Source: Phalacrocorax aristotelis
Lineage: Eukaryota > Chordata > Aves > Suliformes > Phalacrocoracidae
NCBI RefSeq assembly: GCF_949628215.1
Contig: NC_134277.1
Location: 34,727,357 to 34,791,356 of the forward strand
DNA length: 64,000 nucleotides
Direction of reading: 5' to 3'
Shown: in pieces, positions 13,135 through 28,700 of the stretch
Position numbering within the stretch: position 1 is the first letter of the stretch
Layout: each line of letters opens with the position of its first letter
The notes under the pieces: model-generated
What the model saw: only the letters and a program-made list of their open reading frames with translations
What the model was told of the DNA's origin: nothing
Databases searched by the model: none
Program-made: the position numbers and the translations under genes

Positions 13135-16100
13135 AAATGTGGAACCTGGTTAACTCCGAAGAAGACATTGTTCCCTTCTGTATTACCTGCATTTACTTCA
13201 AGAGGCTTGCTGTATGAAAGTGGTAAGCGGTTTACTAAGAATCTGCTTGGAGGGAAAAGCTGTGATTTTCAGACTGCTTTACAAAGCAGACAGGAAGACA
13301 TAGCTATATAAAGAAACTTAATACAGTGAAATTTATAGCATATGTTGATTTTTGAATGTGTATTTCTCATCTGGCCATGGAAGAGTTTTGCCATCTAAAG
13401 CAAGGGACCATATTCTGCTCTGAGGCATATAGAAATCCCCTTAGCTTCAGTGGGAATAGCATATACATAGCTAAGGGCACGGTTTGGCCCACGGTCAGTA
13501 GCCTCCTAAAAAGCTTTTTTCCTACATTTTTTTTTCTTGCAGTATTAATCTTTTTCCTTTCCAAAGGTTCTGTTGTCATTCCTATTGCTACAGTTATAGA
13601 GTTCAGTTTAGTGGGAACATCTTTGAAATCTGGTTAGATTTCTTGAGAAAGACCACAGGTAATCAGAAATACAAATTCACAAGATGGCTTCAGGCCAAAA
13701 GTGTCACAGAGCAATATTAGACCAAATATTACGCAATTGTTCCGTAATTCATGCTCTCTTCCCACTCATGAGTAGGGTTTGAAAAGTTTGTCCAATATAT
13801 ATGATGTCAGAGAAGTGCCAAATGTTCCTCATGTGATCCATTCTCACATTTCCTGTGGAAAGTGTCCCTTCTCACAATCTTCCCCTTTCCCACATGAAGC
13901 TGAAGTTTGTCCATCACACCAGGGTAATATCATCCATGTCCACGAAGTGACAAACCATAACCTGGTTCACTGCAATTTAGAAATATTGTGAAGGGCACTG
14001 TTAATTTATGGGTAATTTAGAAGAGATATATCGCACATGTACAAGAAACTTCACAACAGACTGACATCCACCGTACGTCAGCAAAGCACGGAATACCAGA
14101 GTAGAACATTTTCTGTAAAGTGTCAACATTGGGCAGAAGTGGAGTCTCCCACACGGCATAAGAAAATAACAACACAGGAAAAAATGTGCTGAGGCCTTAT
14201 CTTGTCATGGCTGGCTCTACAGACAGGATAGTTCCTATGACTTTCCCAAGGAAAGCCTTGAATGTGCATGAGATCTATTCTCACTAGAGCATCCAAGGCC
14301 AGGTACAGACTGCATCCGTAGAGCTAACAAGATAAAATATTATAAAATATACACCGCTGATATCTATGCCCTTTTCCTAGATATGCATAAGTGATTATGC
14401 AAAATTATTCACATATGACTATAAAAACTTGAAAATTGAACCTCATGACAGTTCTGAACTAGTCCTGGCCTTGTCTGCTGCCTCAGTGTTTGCAGTGGGT
14501 GAGAAATCAGGTCTGATTTGCCTTTGGAGGCAGAGGGCAGGGAGAGGAGGGGATGAGATTACACACTCACATGGCCATTCTTTACTCAGGTGGCCCTTCA
14601 CAAGGTGCACCGGGAAGTCCTGGTGAGTGGGGACAGATGCTGTATCCCATCTTTGAGCATCTCGTCACTTCCCTCAGGCCTAACAAGCAAGTGTCTCTGC
14701 TCTGCAGTGCAGAAGGGAATGCAGTACAGACTGCTTTTACACTACAACAACATCTTATTTACAACTGCAACATTTTCAGCCCAGAAGATCCTGAAGTGTA
14801 ATTACAAACTCTAAGTTAAAATTTACTCTTGTTAGCTTACTGTTAAGCCGTGTTCTGTCTTCAGTGGAATAACAACAACGAAGCTTGTGTCAGGCTTGTC
14901 CTAAGATGTGACTGTCTCCGTGGGCTGAGCTCAGCCATGTTCATCTTGAAACACCACAGCTGCCTAACACAGCCTAACACTGCTGCACTTGAGGAGAGAG
15001 TGCTATAAAGAAAGGCTCTCCTGGCTGAATTGCTGCAAGAATTTAACTAGAGAGATTGCAACACCAGCAGATGAAATATCAGTGACATGCCAGCTTTAAC
15101 AGTCGGCATCTGAGCAGAGAGCAAGGCACCTCAGTGCTGGCAACAAGTGCTTGGTTCATGTCTCCTCAGCATCCTCCCCACTACTCTGCCAGGGACAGGG
15201 AACCGAGGGCCACCTCCTCCCAAACCTTCACTTTCCCTGGAGATTTCTCATTGAGGCACAAAGCAGACAGGACCCTATTAAGATATTAGGAGATTGTATC
15301 CCAGGGTTGTATGGCCACAAGTCATTATTGACAAGCACTGAACAGACTAGGAAAAAGCAGTTGAATTTTTCTATGCAAAAACCTTGAACTGATGCAGTAC
15401 AAACCATTAAATGGGTATTTATGTTGCTCAAAGTCATACAGAAATGTTTTGGGGGTTTTTTTGTTTGTTTTTTTCCCCTCTGGGCATAATATTGCCTAAA
15501 CTATTGGGATGCAGCAGTAACATTTTTCTTATTAAATTGGGATCCTAAGGGGAAAACTCCTCACATAAATTTTTGAGGTGAAAACAACTGCAGGGATGGT
15601 TATTACTGAGGGAGAGACTTAAGCCCTTAACTGCTGACTGACAGTTCATGAAAAAAATAGAGATTGGCAGGGAAAAGCATGATTATGAGAAAGCTTAATC
15701 CACTGTCAAATATTTTATTGCATTTCAGGATCAAATTGCAGGCTCCAAGTTATTTTAAATATTAAACAGAGGAATATAACAGATTCTATAAACAAGTCAA
15801 ACTGTAATGCCACTCATAATAACCTTAGGAAGGCACTCGGATACTACAGCAAAAAGGTAGATTGATTTCATAGGGGAAAAAAGAGGAAGACACTAGATAG
15901 ATGTATATTTTTATTAATGGTTTTCTTTTCCTCTCAGACAATTGACTGACTGACAGTCCAAAGTGAAACTGCATTAATGTTGATATTTAAAAAAAAAAAA
16001 AAAAGATTCCTCAATCTGGTGTTAATTTCCCATTTGATGCAATAAAAATGTCAAGAATGAGACTAAAGAAAAGTAGCTTTGAGTTTAACTTAACTTTTGC

Positions 16101-19100
16101 CTCTGTGCCTTCTCTGATGTTTTGAGACTGCTTTTTAGCTTGTTTAACAAACAAGGATAATGGTAGAAGTCCTAGATAAAGACAAAACCGAATATTTTCC
16201 AAAAACATGCATTATTAGCTTGATTTGTAAAGGATGTAATTCTATAGCTCCGGTAGAACATTCTTTAACATAAATTCTAAACCAATGCATATTCATTTAA
16301 TCTCCCTTAAAATGTAAGATATAATATGGTATATACCTGTAGGGATTGAAACTAACAAAAAATAGAGTTGCAATTAACTTTGCAATGTTTAAGATAAACC
16401 AGACCTGCTTTCAGTTACTTTATGGGCTATATATTTATAGGAACACATGACATCACCTTACTGTCTTATATTTTCTCACATTTTCGAGCATGAGTGCAAC
16501 AGCTACTTCTGACAAAACTTGGTCTCTTTGCAAGTATTCCTGGCTAATGGATCAATGTATACTTCCTTGGGCGCGGTCTGCAAGGGCAAGACCTCTTATG
16601 TCAGTAACACTGTGCTTTCATCAGGTTTACAAGAAACTCAGTGTTGCAACCCAGGAAGGTAACCACCTTAAGGGCAGCTCATACTGGTTTCCTTTGCACT
16701 GTTTTGTCATCAGTGTCAGAAGAACCCTTTGTGCCTCCACCCAGGACGTATGGGTTGTGCACATGTAAACTGTGTAGCACAGATCTGTAATTTTGACATT
16801 GCAGGAAAGGCGACAGCTGTGTGCCTTGAGTAAGGCTGTCGCCCCTCCTGGGAAGCCGTTTGGCTTGTTTCAGGTGGACATGTGCTGTTTGGGTGACCAG
16901 AAGAACATGGCTTCAGAGCAAAACATGAAAGACACCAGCTTGCCAGTACAGATGGACTCATAAACTATTATGGATGCCGTATTTACATCCCACAAAACTA
17001 CCACATATTTAAGTCATTGCATGACAGATTAACACACCACAAAAAATATTAACTATCCCAAATTTATTGCCCAACACTTCCATTTTGTAACATATTCCAA
17101 TTCTTAGTCCGTAGTCACAGCCCTTTTCTTAGGCAGCAGTAGGAGACCTGCAGTGCATTTCTTCTAGTGGACTCATGGCCATGAGGGTTACATTCAGCTG
17201 TTACTTTTTCAACAGGTAATAACTCTGGTAGTTAACAAAAAAACAAACTATTAAAACATTAAAAAGCCGGATTCATCCAAGCATCATTCTAATGTTACTC
17301 TAAACGCAGTTTATAAAACTGGAGTTATGCCATGATGAATCAGGCCTCAAAGCTATGCACTGTAAACAGATGGTTGTAATCTAATATAAACTTTAATTCA
17401 CACGAAGGGATCTGTTGCTGTTTGTGGGCTGCGGCATCAGTAAAGCTCTGAGAATAAATTAGGGCCTATGGTATATTTATTCCATGGGCTCCATTCTCCT
17501 GACAGTTGCTTTAAATCCTTTATGAGAAATAAGCACTGCATGTGCAGAATGGAAGGCTTTTATCCACAAAGATTTAGTTTCAGAGACATCAGAAAAACTG
17601 CTGATTTTGCCTGTGGATTCAGTAGGTCCAAGTAACTCCACATGTACCCTTAACTCCTATGAAAGTGGTGCTATTAGTCAAACTGCAGGAGCAGCCAAGA
17701 TCCTGGTTACTCACCTGTTGTGCTATGGGCAACACTAGCCCCAGACAAAAAGACAGTCCCTGCCCCAGACTTCCATCCAAGTCAGGATGATCCATTTAGG
17801 ATGCTGTGGTCAGGAGGAGCATTGGTTTGGGAACATTTGATGGGCACCCCAGAGCAACAGGGTGGGAACTCACTCTCCATCATTTGGGTGGGACCTCACA
17901 GATGGGCACAGGTGTGTGCCGAGCAGCGGGGAGGGGCAAGAGGGTAGAGGGCTGGGTATAGGACCCACCCAGACAAAACCCCACCAGTTGGACCTCTCTG
18001 ACCATCATGCTTTCCTCCCCACTTTCTGTAGCAGTTGGTTTATAAACCAGGAGGGGGATGAAAGCAGCATAGCAGTGCCAGGGACCTGGGGCCAGCAAGG
18101 GCCAGCTCAGGAGGAGCCCACAGGGGAATCCCAGCCCCAGCTCAGGATCTGGGCACCGTGACCAGCACCCCATTGCCACGGTCCCCCTGCTCAGCAGCAG
18201 CAGCGCCCACACAAGTCAGCCGCTGCCCTCTCTGTTAGTCTGTCATACTCCTCTTGCCTCTTTTTCTGCATTTTGAACGGTCTGAGGAGAAAGAATTAGG
18301 ATCCCTACTTCATATGCTTTCTATAGGAGAGCCAACACATGCGCTAGAGACTGGTGGTGTGCCAGGACTCCTTACAGAAAAGCGAGCTCTTCCCTTATGC
18401 TTATGCCTCGGGTTTGTGTAGGAGTCTTTGGTAATATTAAGTACAGGCTTTTTGTTTGTTTGTTTCATCCAGTGGTTTTAGGTCTCAGGGGTACTAATCC
18501 TTTTGCCTATCAAGGGGATCCCTCCTCCACACATGAATTGGTCAGCTATTCATACAAATACTGTTTATTCTTCTGTTTTTGAATTATGCCTATTAAAGAA
18601 TTTGCTTTGCTGCAAGAGTGGTGTCCCTGGGATTTGGAACTGGCCACATGCCACTGTTTCCACATGCAAACCTTGGAGCTACTCTCAGCCTTTCCATCGT
18701 GGCTTTGTGCTTCTACAGCCTTCACAGGTATCATTACTTATTTATTTCCTCTTTTTTTGATGTGCGTCTGAAACTAGGCATCTGATTGTGCCTTTCAGAC
18801 TTTAAAACAAGTTTAAAAAGCATGAGTCATGGATCCGATGAAGTCTGGTTCTTCTCCATCCACCAGAAGCCTCCCCATCTTTCCCTGATAACCCCGGCAC
18901 CCTCTCTCATGTCCCTGTTCATTTGGTTGAAGCAATGCGTGCACCAATTGGCAGGCTGGTGTGCAGGCCACAAACAGCCAGCTTTCAGAAGGATAAGGGG
19001 ACACTGCTGTTTCCATGTCTTGTATCCCCAACCTGGGATAAATTTCTGCATTTAAGAACTATAGGCCACTGTCATCTTTCAGAAGTTATTAAAGGCAAGC

Positions 19101-20143
19101 GGCCAACTGAAAAATTATGTGATCGTGCAAATTTCTCATTGTCCTGCTTTTTTTTTTATTCTTGTTTTTTAGAAAACCACAATAGAAGTTAAATCAGCAG
19201 TTCTTAAGGTTTTTTCTGTGGTTGTTTTGGGCAAACAATAGTGCCCACCCACTTTGCAGCTGTCACTGGGTTCATATGTCCCCAAGAAAAAAACTGTCAA
19301 AATCACAGCTGAAAACGGAGCTGGGGAGAAGAGGTCCCATATGAGCAATATGCTGTCAGTAAGTCCTATCAAAACGACGCTGCCGCTGTTGCTGTGTATT
19401 ATTACTGTACTACCAAGGTTGAATGTCAGCCTTATATGACTGTTTTTTCCTTGAACTACTACTTAGATAACTAGTAACATATCTCACTGGAGGCAAACAT
19501 CATACGTCATAGCCTTCAGCACTATGACTTACAGAAATCTTCCCAACTTTTCCTCAAGGGAGGAATAAAGGTGTGGATCCAAAGATGTCAGCAGGAAAAA
19601 AAAATCGAGTAGTTACAGTACACTTGACAACATGAAACAGAGGCCTTAAAACAGACAATGTGGTTCCAAAAAACTCAACCAGGAAATTAGGGACACTTCC
19701 ATAATATCAATGTTTAGACCTATTATTTGTAATTTATTTTTAAAACAATAACTAATTGATCAGGAAGCCTAATTTCAGTCTGTTAGACATTTATACTTCT
19801 ACATTTTTAGCCCTTTTATCTTTTTTCCTTTTTTTCATGTATTTGAAGACAGTGGAGCTGCATAAGCAGGAGGGAAAGCAAAGCTCAGTGTTGTGACAAT
19901 TGCTCAAATAGTTGTTTTTTGTTGATCTATTAAAGTAGTAGTATTTGCAGAACATCATAAATTGAACAATGACAAACTGCACTTCCTACTCGGTGTATGA
20001 CTTTGGTTTTCTAATTTGGTTTATTACACTCTAAATAACTACCTTGCATCTGGGTTAATTTGTTTATTCAGTTGCAGCTGAAGAAAAAACAACCCAGTTT
20101 TGCAATAGTTAAATAGAGCAATTGTGCCATCCAGTGGCTAGAC
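13135..20143. other. Intergenic DNA, no gene seen
   Basis: No supported exon or RNA gene was found in about 7 kb. The largest frames (about 110 codons around 17.7-18.2 kb) lie in a locally GC-richer block and overlap on both strands without domain content. Short T-runs and A-runs occur, for example a 17-A run near 15,989, and a (GTTT) triplet near 18,450. Confidence 0.6.
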
Positions 20144-20233
20144 AGAATCATAGAATCATAGAATCGTTATGGTTGGAAAAGACCCTTAAGATCATCAAGT
20201 CCAACTGCTAACCTATCACTGCCAAGTCCACCA

Positions 20234-23035
<2,802 letters not shown>

Positions 23036-23242
23036 GCCACCCCCAGGCTCATCCCTAGCAAGCCTGGTTTTATCCTCTTCCCCCTTTGTATCTAGTTTAA
23101 AGCTCTCTCAATGAGGCCTGCTAACTCCTGAGCCAGAATCCTTTTCCACCTTTGCGACAGGTGAACCCCATCTGTCTCCAGCAGGCCCGGTGCCATGTAA
23201 ACTGCCCCATGATCAAAAAAAACCAAAATTCCACCACTGGCA

Positions 23243-23560
23243 TCAGCCTCTGAGCCACGTGTTAATGAGATGGGACTTCCTTTCTGTATGTCTCCCGGCT
23301 ACTGATGGGATGGAGGAGAACACTACCTGCGCTCCTGATCCTTCAAGTAATTGCCCCAGTTCTCTAAAGTCCCTTTTGATTGTCTTTGCACCTCTCTCAG
23401 CTACCTCATCACTGCCAACCTGAACAACCACTAGTGGATAATAATTGGATCCTTTTACGAGCCTAGGGAGCTTCCTGGTAATGTCTCTTATCCTTGCCCC
23501 AGGGAGGCAGCAGACTTCTCTATGGGATGGGTCCAGTCGACAGGTTAACTCCTTTATTCT
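23243..23560 (-). pseudogene. CR1 ORF1 C-terminal remnant (esterase-like region)
   Basis: Just upstream of ORF2 on the minus strand is a 62-codon frame with 'VVQVGSDEVAERG', 'IKRDFRELGQLLEGSGAQVV' and 'HLINTWLRG'. This matches my recollection of the C-terminal half of avian CR1 ORF1, which carries an SGNH/esterase-like domain (GTND/GSDE-type motif, then DFRxLG). Stops and frame changes flank it, and the N-terminal half of ORF1 is missing because the element is truncated. The assignment is from family knowledge and motif similarity. Function is certainly lost. Confidence 0.7.
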
Positions 23561-23570
23561 TCCACATGAT

Positions 23571-25556
23571 CATTTGAAATTTATTGTTTCTTATTAAAAA
23601 AAAATATGTAATTATTGTAAGGTACAATGCTCATTCCATTGCTGCATCCCATTAATATATGTAATAAAAATGTTAATTCTATTCACACTTTTTTTTTTCC
23701 TAATATCCTACTCAAACTGAAGGCCCAAAAGAGAAGAAAGATGTGCCATATATCCTTCCGGATCAATTAGATGTAAGTTACAGGTTACTACACATCCTGT
23801 CATCAAATGTCATTGACCATTGACAACAGTGAGCCAAGAAGAACATAGCTCTTGATTCAGCTTGGCTACTGTGCCCATGGACCATGGCAGAACCTTTGAT
23901 GAAATGTTCCCAATATAACTTTTTGTAATAACAACCGTAACTGAGTTTATAAATTGGTTTGTGAAAACCCTATGTGACCGTTCAAAAGAGGAGTCAGAGG
24001 GGGCAGATAAGATGACAAAATAATCCTACAGTATGATTGCATTCTTATATGATCAGTCTCACTCACTTCACCACCATGATTTCCAAAGCAATTCTCTGGA
24101 GCACAAGGTGAGATACGGTCTTTGCTGCCTGAGCCTGTACTGAGTAGAAAGGGAAATGTGGCCATGAGTCACGACTTGAAAATGCCTCCTCATTTCCAAA
24201 CCAAAGTCTATTGTGATCACTTCTGAGGAAGAAGGACCTTCCTGATTGCAATGTTTTGTTGGTGAACTACAAGACGCTTTTGGGGGAAAGCTACACTGTG
24301 CAAGTTAACTTTCTGGCATCCACGTGAAGCTTCCCATTTGGACAAAAGCAACATGAGAAAGAAAAAAAAAAAGCAGAAGGTGCTCAGTGTAGGGGAAATG
24401 CAAGGGAAGAGGCTCAGACATGTATCGTGTTACACAGTTGCTACAGTGTTGAAGAAGGGAAATGGATGCTGATCAACTGTTCTGGCTCCTGTCTTACTCC
24501 TGTGCTTTGAGATCCTCCATTGCCTTGTGCAGACAAAGTTGCACATCCCAGGGACTGTCACCTGGGGAAGAAGTGCATTGTTAAAATAGAGTGGGGGCAT
24601 CATGCTGTGGGTGCGGCTCACAAAGGGAAATCTCACAGTCCCAGCATACAGTTACAACTTGGTTCTCATACAAGAGCCCTGATCTCTTGTGACCCTGGCA
24701 GCAAAGGGGAGGGGAATGCCCAGCTGCCTCTCTCTTAACAGATAGACTGTCCATTTATTTTCACTTGGGTTTAATTACAGCTTTTCAGCTTCTTGGGCTC
24801 TGCACGCAGTCCAGCTGTGGAGTCCTTCCAGGAGCGGCATAAACACGCATTGCGACCTCACGCAAAGCACCCTACTCCAGGTACAGCAGCCAATCCCGCC
24901 CCCATTCTGGCATATCCTCCTGGTCTCCCTTCTCCACTACATTCCCAACATAATTGTGACTCACTATATCTCAATGGGATTCCTCGAGGATTAAGTGTTT
25001 CCCAACATATTTTCTTGAACACAAGCAGCAACTTCCCCTATGCCAAGAAGGACTTCCAGGGAAATCTCTGTGTAATTGTGTCCTGCCTTGCAGGGACATG
25101 AATCACTGCACATCAGTGCCTTATGTACTCCACCACACTGTGATATGAGAGACTAATTAACACGGATAATCCTTTTGCTACAGAGACACAAGAAGGCAGT
25201 TCTACAAAAAAAACTCTTCAATCAGAACAAAATTGATCTTGGCCTGAAGTTTAGAAAGTGATTAGAGGCTTACGGAGTGTCTTGATTCCTAGTGGGTCAA
25301 TCTAAGAGGAACTTAAAACAACTTTTTTCATGGCAAAAGTGCAACATTTTCAAGGCTTCTTAAAAATGAGGCAGCAAAATCACTGGTCACTTTTTAAAGT
25401 GAGTTGTTTGAGATACTTTGTTCCTGATGCACACAGCTCACATTTACAAAACAGTGTTCACACCATACCTCCACACCTGGAAAGTACATTCATGCTATTA
25501 TTTTTACTTTAGTTATCACCAGTTCTTCAAAAATTGGGAGGGGGAAGAAATTTTAC
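23571..25556. other. Intergenic DNA, no gene seen
   Basis: Unique-looking AT-rich sequence follows the CR1 insertion. It contains an A-run at about 24,362-24,373 and only short frames, the largest 102 codons at 24,793-25,101 with no domain. No repeat family is recognised. Confidence 0.6.
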
Positions 25557-25790
25557 ATAAAATATATTCTATATTATGTATATGTTTTCTTTTTCAATGA
25601 ATCTATATTCTATGACATATAATATATATAATATTCTGTATTATGTATATTATGTATATGTATATGATCAGTATAGATTGTTTATATTATGTTATGCTAT
25701 GTAATGTTAAGTTGTATCATATATTATATTGCATTATGATATGTTATGCAATGTTTATTATATTATTTATAATATAGACAAATCTATTTT
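25557..25790. repeat. AT-rich low-complexity (TATAATAT-type) tract
   Basis: About 230 bp consist almost only of A and T with occasional G/C. They are built from variable TATTATG, TATATG and ATAATAT units, for example around 25,640-25,690 and 25,700-25,760. There is no fixed unit length, so it is low-complexity sequence rather than a clean microsatellite. Confidence 0.85.
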
Positions 25791-28700
25791 GAGAATAGTG
25801 GTGAATAACAGCTAAATGCAGAAGTTCTCTGCTAGTTTATTTCTTTCTTTTCTAAATTTTTATTAAAAACTAATGCATTTCAAAATAAAAGCCCCAAAAT
25901 GACAAGTCCTAGCATCAAGAGGTTAGGAGGGATGGAGAAGCAAGAGCTTCCCAAGTCAAATTTTTCTCACCTCCTCAATGGCGAAACTCTGAGACCAAAT
26001 GACAATTTTGAATATTGGGGTGGGGGTGGGGGAAGCCCTGCCCAAAGCAATGCCCAGCCTCCCAAGGCAGGTCAAGAATTCACTGTTCTGGGGCCCTTTG
26101 AAGAAGGAAAGTGCTGACAGTTTTTGTCACTTCACGCCCACTGAGCGTGTGTTGGCTGGGCAGACCTCTACCACCCCTCCTGCATGGATCCCATTATTCA
26201 AATCCAACTGAAGTTGGGGCCAGATGTGCATACAGATTTGTGGCTGAGATCATCATTGCTGTGATGACCATGGTTCAGATCAAAGGAAAAAAAATGTTCA
26301 GTTTGAGCCCTCTTGAAACATTATTGAATTTTTACTGAAGAATTTTTACTGAATAGATGACCTAATATGGTCTGGGAAAGCTTTACAGTTTCTTACAGCC
26401 TAAATGAATATTTTATGGGTTTATAGTAAACTGCAAACCTCATAGTTAGCACAAAGAGAAGAAAGTACTATTAGTGCTTTAACATGGCTAATATTCTTGC
26501 CATGTAGTTAATAATGAGCCAATTGAAGAGAAGCGCTGGTAGGGATATTTTTCCATTCTCACCATGTTGCTAGGAGTGTTAGCACAGTTTTTTGAGCCAA
26601 ATCTGAGCAGGAAGGAAATAAGGCCATGATCATCAGCTAAAGCAAGTCTTCCTCACAGAGGCTGTTACAGCAGCTTTCCAACTTGCATGCACTCCTGAGC
26701 ATTAGCCTTGGTAGGGGACATTTTTTCAAAGGCATATAAAGGGTTTTGGAGTTTTCAAAATTTCCCCATGGTATATATTAACCAGAAGAAATTCAAAGCT
26801 GGTCCCTCAGTGACACTTGGTGGTTTTCAAAACCTTACTCCTCCATCCTGGAGCAGCTCATTCATCCAAGTTCCTTAACCTTGGTGAAGCCCCAGTGATT
26901 TCAAAGCAGCTGTGGTGAGACTTTTGCTACTTTTAACAGGAACATGCCACCACATAGGACAAGACCCGATACACCCTGCCGCACTGCAGCATTTGAGAAG
27001 GTTTGAGCCGACTGCATTCACAGTAGCTGTCAGGTCAGATGAAAAACATGCACCCCCTCTGCTCCTGTTAGCACTTCAGCTTCCCACACTGAGAGAGCTC
27101 TCCACTGCGGGCTGGCACCAGTGTGAGCATTCAAGGGTCACCAGCATTGAGAACGTGGGCTCTGAGCTAGGACTGAGGCCCTGAGCTGGCAGGGTCACTC
27201 ATGGCATGCATTATTTGCAGGTGAATCTCATGCCAGGTGACAAGGAGGTGGAAGGGGAAGGAAGCACGCTAAACACCCTCCACCAAGTAAACCTGCCCTG
27301 TTGGTGCAAAGACTGGACCTGCAAACAAGACGGCGGTCACTGGGCTGAGCTTTCGGCCCACTGGGTAATGCGTGGCTTCAGCTACCCCTCTGTGTTCAGA
27401 TTCCCATGTGCTGGGTTTTCATGGTTCCCTAATTAAGTCCCTCCACTCCTTTCCCTTTCATTTTTGCCTTCCTAAGCCTGGTTGCCCATGGCCCTTCTCC
27501 TCAGGGAGCTCTTGGCTGTACAGGCACGAACTCCTGTTGAAGCTAAAGCTAATCTCTGATAGTTTTGATATGCCCTGGCCATCTTCCAGAGTCTGCTCTG
27601 TAAAAGCAGAAGCACAATGATGAGTCAGGCTCATGCTTCTTAGGGCTGTATGTTTGCCCCATCTTCCATTATCTGTAACAGAAGATAACAGCCAAGCCTG
27701 ACACATGTGTCTTAGGACACATTTATTAGCACAGTGCTAAATGGTCACTTTCATTTATCATAAAAAGCAATTGCCATGATATCAAGTTTGTAAGGAAAAC
27801 TTTGTCAAAAACAGTCATCAGAGATGACAGTCTGTCTTCTTCCAGCTATGAATTCTTCTGCAGCAGTAGTATTTATGAGCTGACACAAATTGCCCTTGAT
27901 AATTAATTTCTCTCACAGCCTGAGTGGTCACCACCCAGGGAAGGATGCCAAACCTCTTTTTGTGCTCTCATTAGTCACAAGTAATGAGCACAAGTACAAA
28001 TTGCAAGTCTCATTCCTAAAACTTCAGGCAGGGAGACAGCGGCAGGAATAAACTACCAGAACTCAGCAACAAGTTTGCTTCTGGCTGCGCTCTTTCGTGT
28101 TCACATCCAGATTACAGATACTTGGTAATCTGTGTTCACTTATTTGTTCTCACCACCTAAAGTTACGGTAAACAGACTTTTTCCTCCTTTTTAGTACTGT
28201 CATCCCACGTATCATTTTCCTGCTGTATTTTCCAGGGAACTTTTCATGTGTAAGACTCTCTTCTCTTAGGAATTCATGTTCACTTTTAGAGAAATTACCA
28301 TTTTACTTTAAAAGTCTTCAGTAATATGTTACATGGAAAGCTCAGAACCCAGTCAGTACCTACTGACCACTTTCAGTACTGGTATGGAGTCTCATAGACG
28401 TGATAGTTCTCCAAATTCTTTCTAACATTCCTGTTCTCCTAGGAGTATTTCTGTTGCTGTGACTGCTGATTTATATAATATAACTGTGAAGAGAAGCAGA
28501 CTACATGCAGGAGAGTCCTAATTTGTAAGAGGCTACCTGACCTTAATTTTTCATGAAGCTGCTTCCAGAACTTCACATTCACTCTTCTTCTTCCACATCT
28601 GCAGCATCACTAACCTTTTGGGGAGGAAGCAGAACGATTAAGCAGACAAGCTGTGGACTATTAAAACATTGATGGTGTTGAAAGGTACGGGCTTTTGCCC

